64,000 bases of DNA from assembly GCA_004794785.1 (NCBI GenBank), contig SJOL01004339.1, positions 129,120 to 193,119 on the forward strand. The letters are read 5' to 3'. The stretch comes from Opisthorchis felineus (taxonomy: Eukaryota; Platyhelminthes; Trematoda; Opisthorchiida; Opisthorchiidae). The translations under genes were made by a program, and so were the position numbers. The stretch's first letter is position 1. The number at the start of each line of letters is the position of its first letter. This document shows positions 62,701 through 64,000 of the stretch, piece by piece. Below the pieces are notes generated by a model. That model did not search any database. It saw only the letters and a list, made by a program, of their open reading frames with translations, and was not told where the DNA came from.

Positions 62701-63499
62701 AAAACTCATTCAGAATGCAAGTGACAATCGATACACCGCGAACAGCTGTAAGACGGATATGATCATGCACTGTGTGAAATAAATCTAAGTAACCTGGCGG
62801 TTTGATCTGAACTAGGTTTTGTACAGTAATTCGGTGAATAATTGCTAATAACTGTGGGCACGAAACCAATGAGTTGCTCGTCACTCTATTGGTGATGTTG
62901 GCCCGGCTGTTTAATTCAATCCGGACCAATGGAGTTGTTTCACACTTTCTCGGCTGTAAGTTTTTCTGGTAGTCATCTAGTCTAACCACTGGTTTTTTTA
63001 AGATCTATATTTGTGTGTCTGACCTGACAAACTGCCTATGCCATGCTTTTGTCAGCTCTTGTAGCTACCGATAAAAAATGGTTTTTGTCAACTACGCGTG
63101 GAGTCAGTATCATAACTTGTGTTTTATCACAGAATGCGGTTCATTTAATCCCCAAAAAATTATTGTTACGTAAGTGGTAAATCCAATGGGTGTGACGAGC
63201 TGTGGCTTTTGACTTGGAGGCAGTAGAGTGATAATGGTTAATAGCAACGCTATAAGCATAAATTATTCCTTTATTTTTGTTACCAAGAACAATTATATCA
63301 CGAGTTTCCGGTGGTATAGTCCCGCCAAACTGTTATGCCCACGTCAATCGCGTATCTTGAAACTTGAACTTAGCCATGTCTAAACTGATCCCTCACAGAA
63401 AGGAATTCAGTTTTGCTTTTAATGAAAAAAATCAATACGAATACCAGTCACGCCACTTTTGTGAATATGTTCGCCTGTTCAGACGTGAAAATTCAGATG
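59737..63499. other. No recognisable gene
   Basis: Open frames at 60334-60609, 61940-62209 and 62518-62724 have no recognised domain. The frame ending near 62200 closes with AAGCAG|GTATTT, a possible donor, but no convincing acceptor defines an exon. Confidence 0.45.
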
Positions 63500-63507
63500 C
63501 GTCCAAC

Positions 63508-63640
63508 GTGTGCTGGTGGAACTAGCTCGCCTCGCATGCCAGATGTACGGAGTTCCAACCCCGGCACCACCATTGCATGTGCACTACTGATGAGCTCTAA
63601 TAAGAGCGAAACTCGAGTCCAGTGCTTCACCCTTTTAGTG
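63508..63640 (+). repeat. tRNA-headed, hammerhead-bearing SINE (Sm-alpha-like), single copy
   Basis: GTGCTGG (63510-63516) can pair with CCGGCAC (63561-63567) like a tRNA acceptor stem. TAGCTCGCCTCG lies in the A-box zone and AGTTCCAACCC (63551-63561) reads as a B box. A complete hammerhead follows at 63581-63625. A Pol III head plus a hammerhead is the layout known from schistosome Sm-alpha SINEs. The tRNA-like arms other than the acceptor pair imperfectly. This unit differs in sequence from the H1-H3 family. Confidence 0.6.
63581..63625 (+). ncRNA. Hammerhead ribozyme with intact core
   Basis: CTGATGA (63587-63593) is perfect. Stem II is GCTC/GAGC, four Watson-Crick pairs around TAATAA. 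GAA is at 63608-63610. Stem III is the loopless palindrome ACTC/GAGT (63611-63618), and the cleavage base C is at 63619. Stem I pairs GCACT (63581-63585) with AGTGC (63621-63625), leaving one A·C mismatch at the base next to the core. All catalytic nucleotides are present. As a monomer stem III is weak, so dimeric action is expected from related hammerheads. Confidence 0.87.
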
Positions 63641-64000
63641 TGAAATCACCAGAATAATTACGCCAGAACAGGATGACCACTGTTCAAACGAGAGTCATGT
63701 GAATATAAAGAAGTACTATTACTACGCACGCCGAAATCCAATCGATTTGTGTCCAGTCCTATAACTTATCAGCAGTGTCAACCAATCGAGTCTTTGTACC
63801 GTGATGAGGTCTACTGGATTTAAAGAAATGTAGTCCTTCGAAAAAAGAAGCGGTGACTTTGTTCCATTGTTTTTTTAAACTAACCCCCCCTACCCGTTTA
63901 CTTTTCGTTGTTATTATCAGTATTGCACGGTTGACAACATTTCATAAAGATTTACTCCAATAAAATTCCCGAAAAACTGTCGTTCACTATACACAAATGA
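63641..64000. other. No recognisable gene
   Basis: AT-rich sequence with a poly-T/poly-C patch near 63870-63890; nothing else seen. Confidence 0.5.

Noticed and set aside
1..64000. rRNA genes, CRISPR arrays, bacterial-type operons
   Set aside because: None seen; no 28S sequence borders the R2-type copies, and the gene structure is eukaryotic with spliced exons.

Overview
The window reads as flatworm nuclear DNA, most likely from a digenean trematode. Genes are sparse, introns run to several kilobases, base composition is AT-leaning, and ribozyme-bearing SINE-like repeats sit beside decayed non-LTR retrotransposons. The species cannot be named from sequence alone. All calls come from reading the sequence and the translated frames. 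No database search, folding program or alignment was run.

One host gene is certain. An RNA-binding protein gene of the ELAV/Sex-lethal type occupies the plus strand from base 1 to at least 16936. Four exons join in consistent reading phase (1-57, 6373-6526, 14977-15658, 16491-16936) into a 446-residue stretch. It holds the end of a first RRM, a short linker, a complete second RRM and a long Ser/Ala/Asn/Gln-rich tail. The gene starts left of the window, and its 3' end is not found. Introns of 6.3 and 8.4 kb hold only repeats. Three further open stretches with splice-like borders (41704-41869 minus, 49128-49318 plus, 59541-59736 plus) are weak exon candidates.

The rest of the window is shaped by mobile elements. 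Two copies of one R2-clade retrotransposon lie outside rDNA: 25853-29064 (plus) and 52743-55367 (minus). Both are broken. Together they show two zinc fingers, a Myb-like domain, a reverse transcriptase with an FADD box, a CCHC knuckle and a restriction-like endonuclease. The minus copy begins with a near-ideal hepatitis-delta-like self-cleaving ribozyme, and the plus copy has a decayed version of it. An older LINE reverse transcriptase remnant lies at 21880-22700 (minus).

There are also small repeats. A hammerhead-ribozyme family with a unit of about 300-310 bp occurs at 29.1, 48.0-48.4 and 51.6-52.0 kb, the last two partly in tandem. A separate hammerhead with an intact core and a tRNA-like head lies at 63.5 kb. 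A tRNA-derived SINE has four copies (4.9, 35.3, 43.4, 55.8 kb). A roughly 250-bp repeat with a shared open frame occurs at 45.7 and 57.5 kb. Three (AT)n microsatellites complete the list. The most striking content is the three distinct self-cleaving ribozyme sources (one delta-like, two hammerhead types) in 64 kb.
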